Assembly: GCA_030063045.1 (NCBI GenBank) | Contig: JAQSEB010000006.1 | Location: 1-64,000, forward strand | Length of the DNA stretch: 64,000 nt | Direction of reading: 5' to 3' | From: Pratylenchus scribneri | Taxonomy: Eukaryota > Nematoda > Chromadorea > Rhabditida > Pratylenchidae | In this document: in pieces, positions 48,741-60,346 of the stretch | Numbering within the stretch: the first letter of the stretch is position 1 | How the letters are laid out: each line of letters starts with the position of its first letter | Notes under the pieces: model-generated | The model's input: only the letters and a program-made list of their open reading frames with translations | Told to the model about the DNA's origin: nothing | The model's database searches: none | Made by a program: the position numbers and the translations under genes

Positions 48741-49243
48741 CAGGGCTGTGCAGGTACCGGCACGGCACGGCATGTGCCGTGCCGTGCCAGTTCTAAGTCG
48801 GCACGTTGCACTTTCTTAATAAATAATTTAAAGGAGAAGTCATTATTGAAAAATGAAAATTAATTGAGAAAAAAGATAAGAATATTTTCAATTTCTAAGT
48901 TCGTATGTTACCAAAATATTCCAAGTTAACAAAATTTACACTAAAAGTCTTCTCGACTCCATCAACCACATTTTCTTTGCAAACTTTTTCTCAAATTTAT
49001 TAAGTTTTATTTATGAAAAAAGAATATTTTGGTCCTCAAAAAAACAATGGCTCTTTTTTTCTGAAAAAAATTAATTCTCTGCAATTATAAATTCGATCGA
49101 ATTTTACTTTGTGAATTAAAATACGCATTTTTTTACTTAATCATAAAAAAATTTTACCGAAAATATTATGTGCCGGCACCGTGCCGACACGTGCCATGCC
49201 GTGCCGTGCCGTGCCGCTCTAACCCGGCACCTGCACAGCCCTG
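48741..49243. mobile_element. hAT-type MITE with exact 8-bp target duplication
   Basis: Starts CAGGGCTGTGCAGGTACCGG and ends with the inverse, GGCACCTGCACAGCCCTG. It is flanked on both sides by CCCGGCAT (48733-48740 and 49244-49251). Subterminal regions are GC-rich runs of GGCACG / CGTGCC that fold on themselves; the centre is AT-rich. No transposase. Length 503 bp. Confidence 0.9.
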
Positions 49244-49473
49244 CCCGGCATTCATCAGTGTTTTGATGTAAAATTGAATAAATATTTTGGAATAATATTT
49301 CAATATAATAATTTGTAGTTTGCGTGATTTTTTCGGACAAAATTCTTAGCCAATTTAAAGAAATGTGGGAAAATCCCCATTTTTCATTGAAGCAGAAAAA
49401 GTTGGAAAATTTTAATAATTGGAAAGGCCTCAAATGTCAAATTTTCATTTTAAATATTTTTTAATTTTGTAAA

Positions 49474-52407
49474 ATGATTGCACCGCAACAATTGAATGCC
49501 TACCTTTGCATTCTCTTTGGATGGCCATTGAATTTTCTGTTAATTTGGTTAATCTTCAATAAAACCAATAAATCCATGCGCATTTGGAGGTGGTTCCTAA
49601 AGCTGCATTTTTCATACAAACCGAAGAGGAGTAGAATTTTTGTGTCCGTTCAAAAAATGTTTTCTATCCGGCCAAAAATAATAATTTCTATACCAAAAAT
49701 AGAGCAGCCTTTTCTAGGCTAATTTTTAAAATTTTCTGACGCTTAGAAAAAATTACTAGATTTTTGGGCCAATGCCGGAGTCAATGATTCAAATTTTGAA
49801 TGGTTGGCTCCGCGTTGGTGTCTAGCCGTTGGCTCCAAAAATTCTAATAATTTTTCTAGGTGTCAGAAAATTTTTAAAAATTAGCCTAGAAAAGTCTGCT
49901 CTATTTTTTGGTATAAAAATTATTATTTTTGGTAAGGTGGAAAAAATTTTTTGAAGGTCCCCAAAAATCCAACTCCTCTTGGAACCAACGCGTAGGCTCC
50001 GTTTTAAAAAACCAAAATATTTTTTTTAAATTTTTAGTTGGCTTCTATTCCAAACTGCCATCATTGATTTGGCCAATTTATTTGTCTTTTTTATTTCACA
50101 GCCAGTTTGTCCTCCACTATTCTATTAAACGCCGATCAACAAAATGCCTATCCCCAAACGCTTATAAATAGTTTTCGATTCTATATTCTAATAAATCAGA
50201 AACCGGTTTAAGTCCCTACAAACCTTATACCAAATTATAGATCTCATCGAGACGCGTCCATTTGTATATAAAATTTCAGGTTTTGACCCTAAATTAAAAG
50301 GAATTAAACCGTTTAAACCATTTTTCCAGTTTTTGGTTTTAAACTCTTTAATTTTGGCCGAAACATGAAAAATTATATACCATTAGATGCGCATTGATGA
50401 GATCTACAAATTGGTATAAGGTTTGTAGGGTCTAAAACCGGTTTCTGATTTATTAGAAGTCAAAAACTGCTTTATAGGCATTTGTGGGGTAGGCATTTTT
50501 GGGGTGACATTTTGTGGTGTTACCCTATTAAAATTAATCTTTTCTTCTTTTTCATATGTTTTTTGCACATAATTTCACACTTTATGCATATTTGGAGGGC
50601 CCATTTGGTCAATGCAATTTACAAATTGTTTTGGTCCTTTTAGCTTTTTACAATTACTTTTCGGAACTCTCAAAATATTCAATTTCTGGCCAATTCTTCT
50701 ATAGATGGTTGATTATTTGCTGGTAAAAAAATCCAATATTTGACACAAAATATTATTTAAAGGGGAAATATTTTGCGAAAAAAACATTGAAAATTGCCAA
50801 AAGTTTATAACGGTTTAACGGTCTCTAGACCCCCAAACCTTAAACCCAATTGATAGATCTTGTCAAGATGCTTTGAATGGTATATATTTTGTCAAGGTTT
50901 AATTGGTTTTGAACCAAAACCCACAAGATGGTTTAAGTGGTTTAAAACTCCTAATTTTTGATCAAACCAAGATAAAATATATACCAATCGATGCGTCTTG
51001 ACGAGAACTATCGATTGGGTATAAGATTTTGGGGTCTAGTGCAAACCGTTAAACCGTTATCAATACTCTTTTCGCAAAATTAAATACCATCCTTATTATT
51101 TAAAGCGATCGTGATTTTTCCCTCCAAATCATTGCTGCAATTATGGGAATACCAATGCTTGTTGCATTAATGCCCTTTTTACTTGTTTTCAAGAGTGGAT
51201 TAAAAAGTCCACTATTTCCCTGCTTAGAAGCAGCAGGATGCCCGACAAATCGAACAATGGCTTTTCTCGAAAAATTGGTTTGTTTGGCATACAAGGAAAT
51301 GAAAAAAAATGAAATTACATACATATTAATTAATTCCAAATTCTTATAAGGCCCGGATTTATATTGATTTCAATATTTTGTTTGTGAAATTAAAATAGCT
51401 TGAAATCAATGCTTTGTCATATTCATCAATATTTTGCCATTTTTTTACAATTTTCGTCAATATTTTGAAGATTTTGGAAAAATTTTACTAAATTTTACAG
51501 TTTTTTAAAGAAATGAAAAATTTTTGAAAAATTTTGGAAATTTTTTAAAAATTTTGGCACTTTATAGAAAATTTTAGCATATTTTTTCAATAATTTTGGA
51601 AATTTTTTAAAAATTTTTGCTTTTTTATAAAAAAATTATTTCGCAAAATTTATGATGACTATAAAAAATTTCATTTTTCAGGAATGAATTTTAAAATTTT
51701 TGAATATAAAACATTAAAATGTTAATCATTTTTGATAGAAGTAATGAAAAAAATATTTTTTTCAAATTTTTTTCTAAAATTTATCGTTTTTTTTAAATTT
51801 TCATAAATATTTTGCGAATTTTTTTTTATCAATATTTCCATCAATATTTCAGAATTTATCGTCAATATAAATCCGCTCCCTACTTATAAATAAATAGAAA
51901 TTCACAAAAAAAATAGAAATATTTATGAAATTATTTTTATAGGACTCTTTTGAAGATACATTCATGGATAGAATTACATTTTTGACAACAAATTTGACAA
52001 CATATTCCATCATTTTGTTCACTTCCATTCAAATTTGGCGCAAAAGTCGCAGCTCACTAATTCACACCCAACAAAATAATGGCCGGGAATTCAATCGTCA
52101 AATTGGCATTGTTCTCCTCATCCAAGCCTGCGTCCCGTTGTTCTTTTCATTAATTCCAATGTGTTTGTCCATAATTTGTGTACAAATTGGAACGGATTTT
52201 CCCACATGGTGTTCGCTAATTTTTTTCCAACCTTGGCCATCCATTATTGCACCAATGGTCACAATTTTAGTTGTTGGCCAATATCGTAGATATTTGGTGG
52301 CCAAATTTATGGTCCACTGTCTGAGGAAATCAAATGTTATTCAAACTGCTGCTGGAATGGCAATAAATTCAAATGAAGTATTGGAAAATCGAATAGTCCA
52401 ATCATAA
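49474..52407 (+). CDS. Nematode serpentine chemoreceptor (7TM GPCR, Str/Srd-like)
   Basis: Exons 49474-49589 (MIAPQQLNAYLCILFGWPLN, helix 1), 50038-about 50120 (LLFQTAIIDLANLFVFFISQ, helix 2), about 50550-50722 (GPFGQCNLQIVLVLLAFYNY, then FFYRWLIIC, helix 3 with a DRY-like YR), 51106-51277 (helix 4 region) and 51943-52407 (helices 5-7, ending at a stop). The last exon has the EFNRQIGIVLLIQACVPLFF and PSIIAPMVTILV patterns shared by Str, Srd and Srh receptors, which sense odorants at ciliated neuron endings. Most joins are in phase, but no acceptor with an open frame is visible before 50550 and helix 2 runs into a stop, so the gene may be broken there. Introns contain two family B MITEs and another inverted-repeat element. 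Confidence 0.75.
50190..50468. mobile_element. MITE family B copy, long inverted ends
   Basis: Left CTAATAAATCAGAAACCGGT and AGATCTCATCGAGACGCG; right mirrors both, ending AACCGGTTTCTGATTTATTA. It lies between helix 2 and helix 3 exons of the chemoreceptor. Same subfamily as 54238-54530 and 62810-63095. Confidence 0.85.
50800..51085. mobile_element. MITE family B copy, second subfamily
   Basis: Left TAACGGTTTAACGGTCTCTA, CAATTGATAGATCTTGTCAA; right inverse with TCTTGACGAGAACTATCGAT and AAACCGTTAAACCGTTAT. Intronic in the chemoreceptor. Confidence 0.8.
51352..51882. mobile_element. Inverted-repeat element of about 530 bp
   Basis: Left end GGCCCGGATTTATATTGATT and right end ATCGTCAATATAAATCCGCT are inverted copies; the inside is AT-rich and also largely self-complementary. 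Single ends of the same type are seen at 12818 and 57104. Intronic in the chemoreceptor. Confidence 0.75.
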
Positions 52408-52875
52408 TCGGAATTATAGTAAAATGAAAATGCACAACAATAAATTTATCGAAAACAATTCGAATTCTTTGTATATTTGATATTTCATTGCCATCAATTT
52501 TCCCTCTTTTTTCTTTTTTAATGAATTAAATTTTTTTGACAGTTCGCTTCAAAAGCTTTTCATTTGATTCGCAGTACGTACAATGATTCGAAAAGAATTT
52601 TCATCGCTGTCATTTCATGCCCTATGGGTCGATCGCCCATTGCTTCATGGCGAGGATGTGTGTGCGTGAATTGTGAAATGAGTTTCGCACGTCGTACCGT
52701 CATTTTTACCCGCAATGATTACCACCCCCCCCCCCCCCCCCCCCTCCAATTAGAAAAACCATCGGGGGTCATCTCCACAATAGATAAAGGGTGGTGCAAA
52801 TGTGGTCATCTCCATAATACTGCAAATAAAAATAACTAAATTTAAAATAATCAGAACTTGTCAGATGTATATCAG
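52408..52875. other. Spacer with poly-C run
   Basis: Downstream of the chemoreceptor. A run of about 22 C lies at 52722-52744. A small frame at 52564-52839 crosses the run and is unlikely to be a gene. Confidence 0.5.
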
Positions 52876-53640
52876 ACAGGCGGAATTATTAAAATCAGAA
52901 CAGGCGGAATTATTAAAATCAGAACAGGCGGAATTATTAAAATCAGAACAGGCGGAATTATTAAAATCAGAACAGGCGGAATTATTAAAATCAGAACAGG
53001 CGGAATTAATAAAATCAGAACAGGCGGAATTATTAAAATCAGAACAGGCGGAATTATTAAAATCAGAACAGGCGGAATTATTAAAATCAGAACAGGCGGA
53101 ATTATTAAAATCAGAACAGGCGGAATTATTAAAATCAGAACAGGCGGAATTATTAAAATCAGAACAGGCGGAATTATTAAAATCAGAACAGGCTGAATTA
53201 TTAAAATCAGAACAGGCGGAATTATTAAAATCAGAACAGGCGGAATTATTAAAATCAGAACAGGCGGAATTAATAAAATCAGAACAGGCGGAATTATTAA
53301 AATCAGAACAGGCGGAATTATTAAAATCAGAACAGGCGGAATTATTAAAATCAGAACAGGCGGAATTATTAAAATCAGAACAGGCGGAATTATTAAAATC
53401 AGAACAGGCGGAATTATTAAAATCAGAACAGGCAGAATTAAAAATCAGAACAGGCGGAATTAAAAATCAGAACAGGCGGAATTATTCTAACCAGGCGAAA
53501 TTAAAAATCAGAACAGGCGGAATTAAAAATCAGAACAGGCGGAATTAAAAATCAGAACAGGCGGAATTATTCTAACCGGGCGGAACTATTCTAAGTAAAT
53601 CAGAACAGGCGGAATTAGTCTAACAACAGGCTGAATTAGA
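52876..53640 (-). repeat. 24-nt minisatellite, about 30 copies
   Basis: Same unit as 25112-25580 but in opposite orientation (core AAATCAGAACAGGCGGAATT here). The right end becomes irregular, with 19-nt and interrupted units. The 248-codon open frame is a by-product of the 24-nt period. Confidence 0.97.
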
Positions 53641-54010
53641 ATAAAAAGTGGAATTTTTCACTCTCCTCCACTTTTTTTTTCTTCTTTTCAACATTGGTTT
53701 TGGAAGGCATTGTGTTGTGATTGTGATGAGGGAAAAATGAAGAATAAAAGGGGTATTCATTCCAATTTTAAATTTTTATTTGTTGTTGACATATTGGAAT
53801 TGGAAGAACAGAGAAAAATATGATAGATAGAGAGTATAATAGCAGAAAAGTGTGAGCAGAGAAAAAAACATTGTTTTGCATTTGCTTGATCATTTATTGT
53901 TGAAAAAAATAATTAATTTTAATCAAGCTTGATGATCATTTTTTGATCTAATCTAATCAATTCATTTTAGTAGTTTGATTTCATATAATTTACAAATTAA
54001 TTAGTAAAAA
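53641..54010. other. Upstream region of FRG1
   Basis: AT-rich with a purine-rich patch at 53790-53870. It probably contains the promoter of FRG1. No TATA or trans-splice site can be assigned with confidence. Confidence 0.4.
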
Positions 54011-56183
54011 ATGTCTTCATCTTCCAAAGATTTCAAAGGAGGCAAATTGAAATTGAAGGGCAACAAACAATTGTAACAAAAACAAATTTAAATCATTTCA
54101 ATTTATAATTGTGATTATAGATTTAAAAAAGCATCAAATAAGGACAAAAAGCAACAAGTGGGGTCATCCAGTAAAGTTGATGAGGATCAAGAGGAAAGAG
54201 GTTAAATTTTAACGATATAATTGGAGTAACAGGTTTTTTACTTCTAATAAATCAGAAATCGGTTTTAGACCATACAAAACTTATACCAATTTGTAGATCT
54301 CATCGAGACGCATCAAATGGTATATAATTTTTCATGGTTTGGGCCAAAATTAAAGGGTATTTAAACCGTTTAAACCACATTTCCAGTTTGTGGTTTTCAA
54401 CCACTTTAATTTTAGGCCAAAACCTGACATTTTATATACCATTCAATGCGTCTCGATGAGATCTACAAAATGGTATAAGGTTTATGGGGTTTAAAACCGG
54501 TTTCTGATTTATTAGAAGTCAAAAAACTACTTTGTTAGGCGAAAAACTGCTTTTGGGCAAAAAAATTAGTACAAATAAAATTGTAATTTAATTCTATCAA
54601 AAAGGTGGTTGGCGACGAATTTCGGACGAAACTGATTTGAGAGGAGGCATTGATGTGGCCATTGAATGCGGGGACTTCTCAAAATGCTATTTGGCCGCCA
54701 AGGACAATGGCAAATTCACTCTGGGCCCAAAACATTTCAAATATGGCGAAGCGCCGAATCCGGAGGAAGTTTTGACGCTCATAAAAAGTCCGGATGATTC
54801 AAAATTCAGGTAAACAACATATTTAAACAATAAATTGAACCTTTTCACAGTCTCAAAACTGGTTTCGGCAAATATGTTGGCGTGGACGCCGAAGGCGCGC
54901 TGATTGCAACGGCCGATGCTGTGGGGACCAGGGAAAGATTTGAGGCGATTTTTCAGGATGTAAGCCAAGGGAATAAAATAAACCTAGATTTATTGCTAGC
55001 CAAAGTTTATAAAAAATTACAAAAAAATTTTTTGTGCAGGGCAAAACGGCCATCCAATCTTGCAATGGCCTATTCCTTTCGCTTGAACCAAATGATGATG
55101 GGACAATTTTTGTTTGTTCAAAGACGGCCAGTTCCAATGAAATTTTAAATGTAAATTTTAATTTTTATGAAATGATCAATTTATTGAGTCCCAAAAAATT
55201 CCAACTCCACAAATCTCGGCAGAAAAAAAATGAAATTTACAGAGAAAAATTTTGAAATTTTTAGAAGAAAATTTCTTGATAATTTTTTAGAAAAAATTTT
55301 GAAATTTTTAGAGAAAATTTCAAAATTTTTAGAAAATTTTTGAAATTTAGTGAAAAATTTTGAAATTTTAAGCAGAATTTTGAAAATTTTAGATTTGAAA
55401 ATTTTAGAAAATTTTGAAATTTTAAGCAGAATTTTGAAATTTTTAGAAAATTTTGAAATTTTTAGAAAATTTTGAAATTTTTAGAAAATTTTGAAATTTT
55501 AGAATATTTTGAAATATTCAATTTTAATTCATCCATTCACATTTTGCAGATACGAACGGACGCAGTAAAGGAGGGCCCAATGGATTGGCGATCGGCGGAA
55601 GACAAGAAGAAAGCCGGCGATTGTGAGACCGCATATATGTGCGTTTAATTTTTAATTAATATTTTTATTTTTGGCATATTTGGATTAATAATTTAGCAAC
55701 AAAAAATCCAATTTTTTCAATCAAAAAATTCCAAGTTTTTCCACCAAAAAATTGCAAATTTTTCTATCAAAAAATTCCAATATTTCCACCAAAAAATTCC
55801 AAATTTTTCCACCAAAAAATTCCAATATTTCCACCAAAAAATTCCAAATTTTTCCACCAAAAAATTGCAAATTTTTCTATCAAAAAATTCCAATATTTCC
55901 ACCAAAAAATTCCAAATTTTTCCACCAAAAAATTGCAAATTTTTCTATCAAAAAAATTCCAATTTTTACTAGCAAAAATCCAATTTTTTCACCAATAAAT
56001 CTCTAATAATTTGTTTTTTTTTGCAGGAAAATGTACCAACATTCTCGAGTGGAGCTGAAAAACAAAATGATCAGCTACGATGTGAAGGACAAAGAGGCAG
56101 TGAAAAGAGCACAAAAGGAGGGAAATTTGCATGAGACATTGTTGGATCGACGAATGAAATTGAAGTCGGACAAATATTGCTAA
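54011..56183 (+). CDS. FRG1: FRG1 homologue (actin-bundling / splicing-associated, beta-trefoil)
   Basis: Seven exons in consistent phase: 54011-54072, 54121-54200, 54605-54809, 54851-54959, 55040-55150, 55550-55638, 56027-56183, 270 residues (human about 258). The Lys-rich N-terminus (KLKLKGNK, KKASNKDKKQQ) matches the nuclear-localising start of FRG1. The middle is the fascin-like beta-trefoil (GGIDVAIECGDFSKCYLAAK, GFGKYVGVDAEG, TAIQSCNGLFLSLE), and the end is the signature LHETLLDRRMKLKSDKYC. FRG1 binds F-actin and RNA and is found in nucleoli, Cajal bodies and spliceosomes. Intron 2 contains a MITE family B copy, introns 5 and 6 contain AT-rich minisatellites. The model is complete. Confidence 0.95.
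54238..54530. mobile_element. MITE family B copy in FRG1 intron 2
   Basis: Left CTAATAAATCAGAAATCGGT, TAGATCTCATCGAGACGC; right inverse ending AAACCGGTTTCTGATTTATT. Long inverted ends around a shorter centre. Confidence 0.85.
55240..55515 (+). repeat. Degenerate AT-rich tandem in FRG1 intron 5
   Basis: Units of about 20 nt built on TTTTGAAATTTTTAGAAAA. Intronic. Confidence 0.8.
55700..55985 (+). repeat. 23-24-nt tandem in FRG1 intron 6
   Basis: Units built on TTCCACCAAAAAATTCCAAA, with three higher-order variants (TTGCAAATTT, TTCCAATATT). The frames on both strands are repeat by-products. Confidence 0.9.
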
Positions 56184-56299
56184 AAAAAAACACAATTTTT
56201 TCTTTTTTTGATGAACAAATTTTTCCATCCAATTTTTTAATTTTTCGAATAAATTTGCGCTTGAAAATTTATGGGTAGTAAATTAATCGATTTAAAAAA

Positions 56300-56735
56300 A
56301 AGCCAAAATAAATTATAATGGTTTAAGTGTTTGTCCCACACATTCACAAACCAAATATACCCAAAATTGGATAGAGCTGGTCAAAACGCATTGAATGGTA
56401 TATAATTTGGCTATGGTTTGGTCAACAATTAAAGGGTTTTAAACAGTTTAAACCACATTTTGGTTTGATCAAAATCAAATTAACGGGTTTTAAACGGTTT
56501 AAACCACATTTTGATTTGGTCAACAATTAAAGGGTTTTAAACGGTTTAAACCACATTTTGGTTTGGTCAACAATTAAAGGGTTTTAAACGGTTTAAACCA
56601 CATTTTGGTTTATTTGTTCAAAATTAAGTTTGAATTGGTTTAACTCAAACCAAAACATAATAAAATTATTCGTCTTGACCGAGAACTTATTTGGTATAAA
56701 ATTTATTCGTCTTGGTAAACATTTGATTTTAAAAA
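56300..56735. mobile_element. MITE family B copy with internal tandem
   Basis: Ends resemble family B (CAAACCAAATATACCCAAAA, GATAGAGCTGGTCAAAACGC). The inside has about four direct copies of a unit built on GGGTTTTAAACGGTTTAAAC. Confidence 0.65.
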
Positions 56736-57386
56736 TCCTTCCGGAAATTTCAGCGTTTTTCACCTAATATTTCCACCAGTTTTTAAAAAGATTTTTACAT
56801 ATTTAAAATATTTTAATTTAATTTCGAGTGAATAAATTGCATGCTTTATACTTATACAATACAAATTAGTTTAAGAGATCGAATTTATTTAAGGCAAAAA
56901 ACAATTTGAGATGAAATGATTAAATCAACCCAAAATAATTTATTTATCATTTTATTATCATCGAATTTCTTTGCCATCAATTTAACAATTGCTGATTGGC
57001 CAAGCAATTCCCATCAAGATTTGGTCTTTCATTTGCTCATCGGCTAATGTCTTCCATCCGTTTGATTCCATTACCTTTAAAATTATCCAATATTTTATTA
57101 ATAGGGCTGGGATTTTTATTGATTTCAATATTTTGTTTTCGAAAAAATGTGCATTTTTTCTATATAAATTAACATTTTTTAAATAATATTTCGGCAATTA
57201 CACGTCATTTTATATTTCGAATAAATTTGAATTTGAAAATTTATTAAGAATCAATTTAAAAAAATTGTGAAAAATTATATGGAAAAATGTCACAAAATAT
57301 GAAGGTGTAACATTGTCAATTTGAATAATGTTTTTGTTATTTGCTATTTGGATTATTGATTTATTGATTGATTTGGCGCATTTCTC
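56736..57386. other. Spacer with a possible small exon
   Basis: On the minus strand around 57077-56988, after a potential acceptor, an open stretch reads MESNGWKTLADEQMKDQILM and stops. A resemblance to the end of BTB/POZ proteins is possible but weak. The rest is AT-rich, with an inverted-repeat element end at 57104. Confidence 0.25.
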
Positions 57387-59210
57387 TCAATGGTCCAGAA
57401 TGCGCAAATTGCCCGAAACAATTTTGTTCTCCAGAATTGTGCCAGCCGGGATGTCAATTCGATCACCGTGGTTGGCAATGATGATCACCGTTCCCTAAAA
57501 AATTAAAATAATTATATAAAATTGCTCCATTTTTGTTTCAAAATGATTGAAAACCGCAAAATGGGAACCCGGTTTTTTTTTGGCCATATCCCGTGAAGGA
57601 ATCAACCAATTCAGGAAGGCGATATGCCATTTTAAATCTCTAAATGTCCTCTAAAAATTGGCCAATTCTAATTGTTTTTGAAATGTTAAAATAATTTGTA
57701 AAATAAGCGGCTTTTCCTCCAACAAATTCAATTCGGGTTTATTCTATTCAAAGACATATAACTTGTAAGCATGGATTTTATAAAATTTAAAGTGGCCACT
57801 TTTTGGAGGACACTTTTGGCTTTAAAATGGTATATCGCCTCCCAAAATTGGTAATTGCCTCGTTGAGCTATGGGCCAAAAACCCAAGTCCTCAGGCAGTA
57901 CTTAACTATCCCCTTCCTCCAAAATTTTTTACCTTCAATGTCACATCTCGGCCAAACCAAACATCGCCGGACACCGTCAAATGGTCCAGCTCGAGAAGGT
58001 CCGGAATTCCTTGGAAACGTTTCAGAAATTCTTTGACTTTATCAAAGGAACTGCCCAATTTGACCAGCGGAGTGGTTGGGAATGAGCGGAGGGAACTCAA
58101 AGTGACATAGCCATTCTCGATGTCGTACAGGTTGCTCATCAAAAGTAGCAAATCCGAAGTCTTCTTCACAGGCAAAAATCGCGAACGAGGCACGTTAATA
58201 CCTTAAAAAAATATAAAAATATTTAAATTATTCATTAAAATCCATAATGGACATTTTCAATATTTCTTGGCCATATTCTTTTGGCCATAACTCAATGAGG
58301 CTTTAGCCAATTCTGGAAGGCGATATAGCATTTGAAAGTCAAAAGTGTCCTCTACATTTTGGCAATTTTCAAATTTTGTAAAATCCATGCTTTAAAAAAG
58401 TTACATGTCTTTGAGTGGAATAAACCCCGAATTTGTTTGTTGGAGGAAAATCCGCTTATTTTACAAATTGTTTTAACATTTCAAAAAACAAATTAGAATT
58501 GGCCACTTTTTAGAGGACATTTAGGGCTTTAAAATGGCATATCGCCTTCCGGAATTGGTTGCTTCCCTCTCGAGATATGGCCAAAAGAATGGCCTTGGGT
58601 ACTGAATTGTCCATTTGGCCCATATTTACCGCATGCTCCTTTGAAGCATTTGATTGCAGCGCCGGCCGCCGTCTCCAACTGAATCACATCAATGCCACGG
58701 TCCAAATGTTTTGGGTTCACGATCACTTCCATGTTCAATTCGCCTGCCTCCACAACTCGCTTGATTGCTTCCAAATCGGCCCAAAGATTATTGGTGTTGA
58801 AAATTCTGTAAAAAATGATATTAATATTTATTTATTGATTTTTAATTGGGTGGAATGAAATTTTCTGCATTATGGCCAATTTATTGGTAATCTTTGAAGA
58901 ATCCATTAATTAAACTTTTTCTATTATTGGGTTAATCTCCTTTTTCTAAAGTATTCTAATCCTAAACCTTCAGCAGAACTTTGTTCATAAACAAGTTTTA
59001 TTTTATGAGTTATGGCCTCAAAAGATAATTTTTCGGCACGAAAATTTTTTGACAAATTCAATGTTTATTCGGCAAATTAAACAGCGTTTTTCCCAATCCA
59101 AAATCATTTTTAAAACTTGCCGGAATTTGCTGACTGATTTGAATTCATCCACATAGTCCGGCGGAACTTGCGCAATTTCCAGCAGCATAAGCCGTTCCTC
59201 ATATTCAATT
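57387..59210 (-). CDS. UGP2: UTP-glucose-1-phosphate uridylyltransferase, C-terminal part
   Basis: Four exons in phase: 59210-59121, 58805-58630, 58201-57933, 57494-57387, about 214 residues; the stop is at 57387. Motifs follow the eukaryotic UDP-glucose pyrophosphorylase exactly in order: [78 protein letters not shown] and the beta-helix end [13 protein letters not shown]. The enzyme makes UDP-glucose for glycogen, trehalose and glycoprotein synthesis in the cytosol. The N-terminal half with the nucleotide-binding loop is not found between 59210 and 64000, so either a first intron over 4.8 kb exists or the gene is truncated. The 59121 end uses a GC donor. Two MITE family A copies sit in introns. 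Confidence 0.92.
57575..57885. mobile_element. MITE family A copy in UGP2 last intron
   Basis: Starts GGCCATATCCCGTGAAGGAA, AGGAAGGCGATATGCCATTT; ends TATATCGCCTCCCAAAATTG, GAGCTATGGGCC. Confidence 0.85.
58270..58590. mobile_element. MITE family A copy in UGP2 intron
   Basis: Starts TTTTGGCCATAACTCAATGA, ends CTCGAGATATGGCCAAAAGA; the order of the two ends is inverted compared with the copy at 57575. Confidence 0.85.
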
Positions 59211-59234
59211 CTGCAAATAAATTAAGCATATAAG

Positions 59235-60055
59235 TATATCCCCCTTCTCTGGTTTTGCCCTATTCTGATTTTTTGTGTTTTTGCCTTATTCTGATTTTTG
59301 TGTTTTTGCCAAATTATGATTTGATGTGTTTTGCCCCATTCTGATTTTTTGTGTTTTGCCCCATTCTTATTTTTTGTGTTTTTGCCTCATTCTGATTTTT
59401 GTGTTTTTTGCCCACTTCTGATTTTTGTGTTTTTGCCCAATTCTGATTTTTGTGTTTTGCCCATTCTGATTTTTTTTTTTGTTTTTGCCCCATTCTGATT
59501 TTTTGTGTTTTGCCCCATTCTGATTTTTTGTGTTTTGCCCCATTCTTATTTTTTTGTGTTTTCCCCTATTCTGATTTTTTGTATTTTGCCCCATTCTGAT
59601 TTTTGCGTTTTTGCCTAGTCTGATTACATGTGTTTTGCCTCATTCTGATTTTATGTGTTTTTGCCTATTCTGATTTGATGTGTTTTGCCCCATTCTAATT
59701 TTTTGTGTTTTTGCCTTATTCTGATTTTTGTGTTTTTGCCTAATTCTGATTTGATGTGTTTTGCCTATTCTGATTTTTTGTGTTTTTGCCTATTCTAATT
59801 TTGTGTTTTGCCCCATTCTGATTTTTTGTGTTTTTCCCCATTCTGATTTTTGTGTTTTTGCCCCATTCTGATTTTTGTGTTTTGCCCCATTCTGTGTTTT
59901 TGCCCCATTCTCATTTTTTTGTGTTTTTGCCCCATTTTCATTTTTTGTGTTTTGCCCATTCTGATTTTTTGTGTTTTGCCTCATTCTGATTTTTGTGTTT
60001 TTGCCCTTTCTGATTTTTTGTGTTTTCCCCAATTCTGATTTTTTGTGTTATCATT
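59235..60055 (-). repeat. Irregular minisatellite, about 35 units of 21-26 nt
   Basis: Inverse of the CAAAACACAAAAAATCAG minisatellites at 15137 and 20003; here CTGATTTTTTGTGTTTTGCC. Only the tandem part is shared; the 600-bp flank of the 0.9-kb duplication is absent. Confidence 0.95.
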
Positions 60056-60346
60056 TGCCTGATTTTTAGAAAATATTTTTTGAAAATTTGGACCCAGAAA
60101 AATAGTGAAAACCTGAATTTACCGTATAATATGATCATTAAATTCATTTATATAAGGGAAAAATCGATTTTTAAATGGTATTAATCATTTTAGGCATTTG
60201 GTGCCCAAAAGTCGTGGTGCCCAAAGTTCTCGACACGAAAATTTATTCCACAAATCATTTTTCCAAATCCCAAAAAATTATTCATTCAAAATTGTTTGTT
60301 TCCTCTCATCTTCTCCTTTTCCTTCTTTTTCCTTCTTTAACATTGC

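Noticed and set aside
52802..53548. 248-codon open frame, the longest in the window
   Set aside because: Pure by-product of the 24-nt tandem repeat; no promoter, splice or family evidence.
56988..57197. BTB/POZ protein C-terminus
   Set aside because: Resemblance rests on one short GWKTL-like stretch; too weak for a gene call.
59367..60147. Lys/Asn/Gln-rich frames on the minus strand
   Set aside because: They follow the minisatellite; same for frames at 15033-15566 and 19894-20445.
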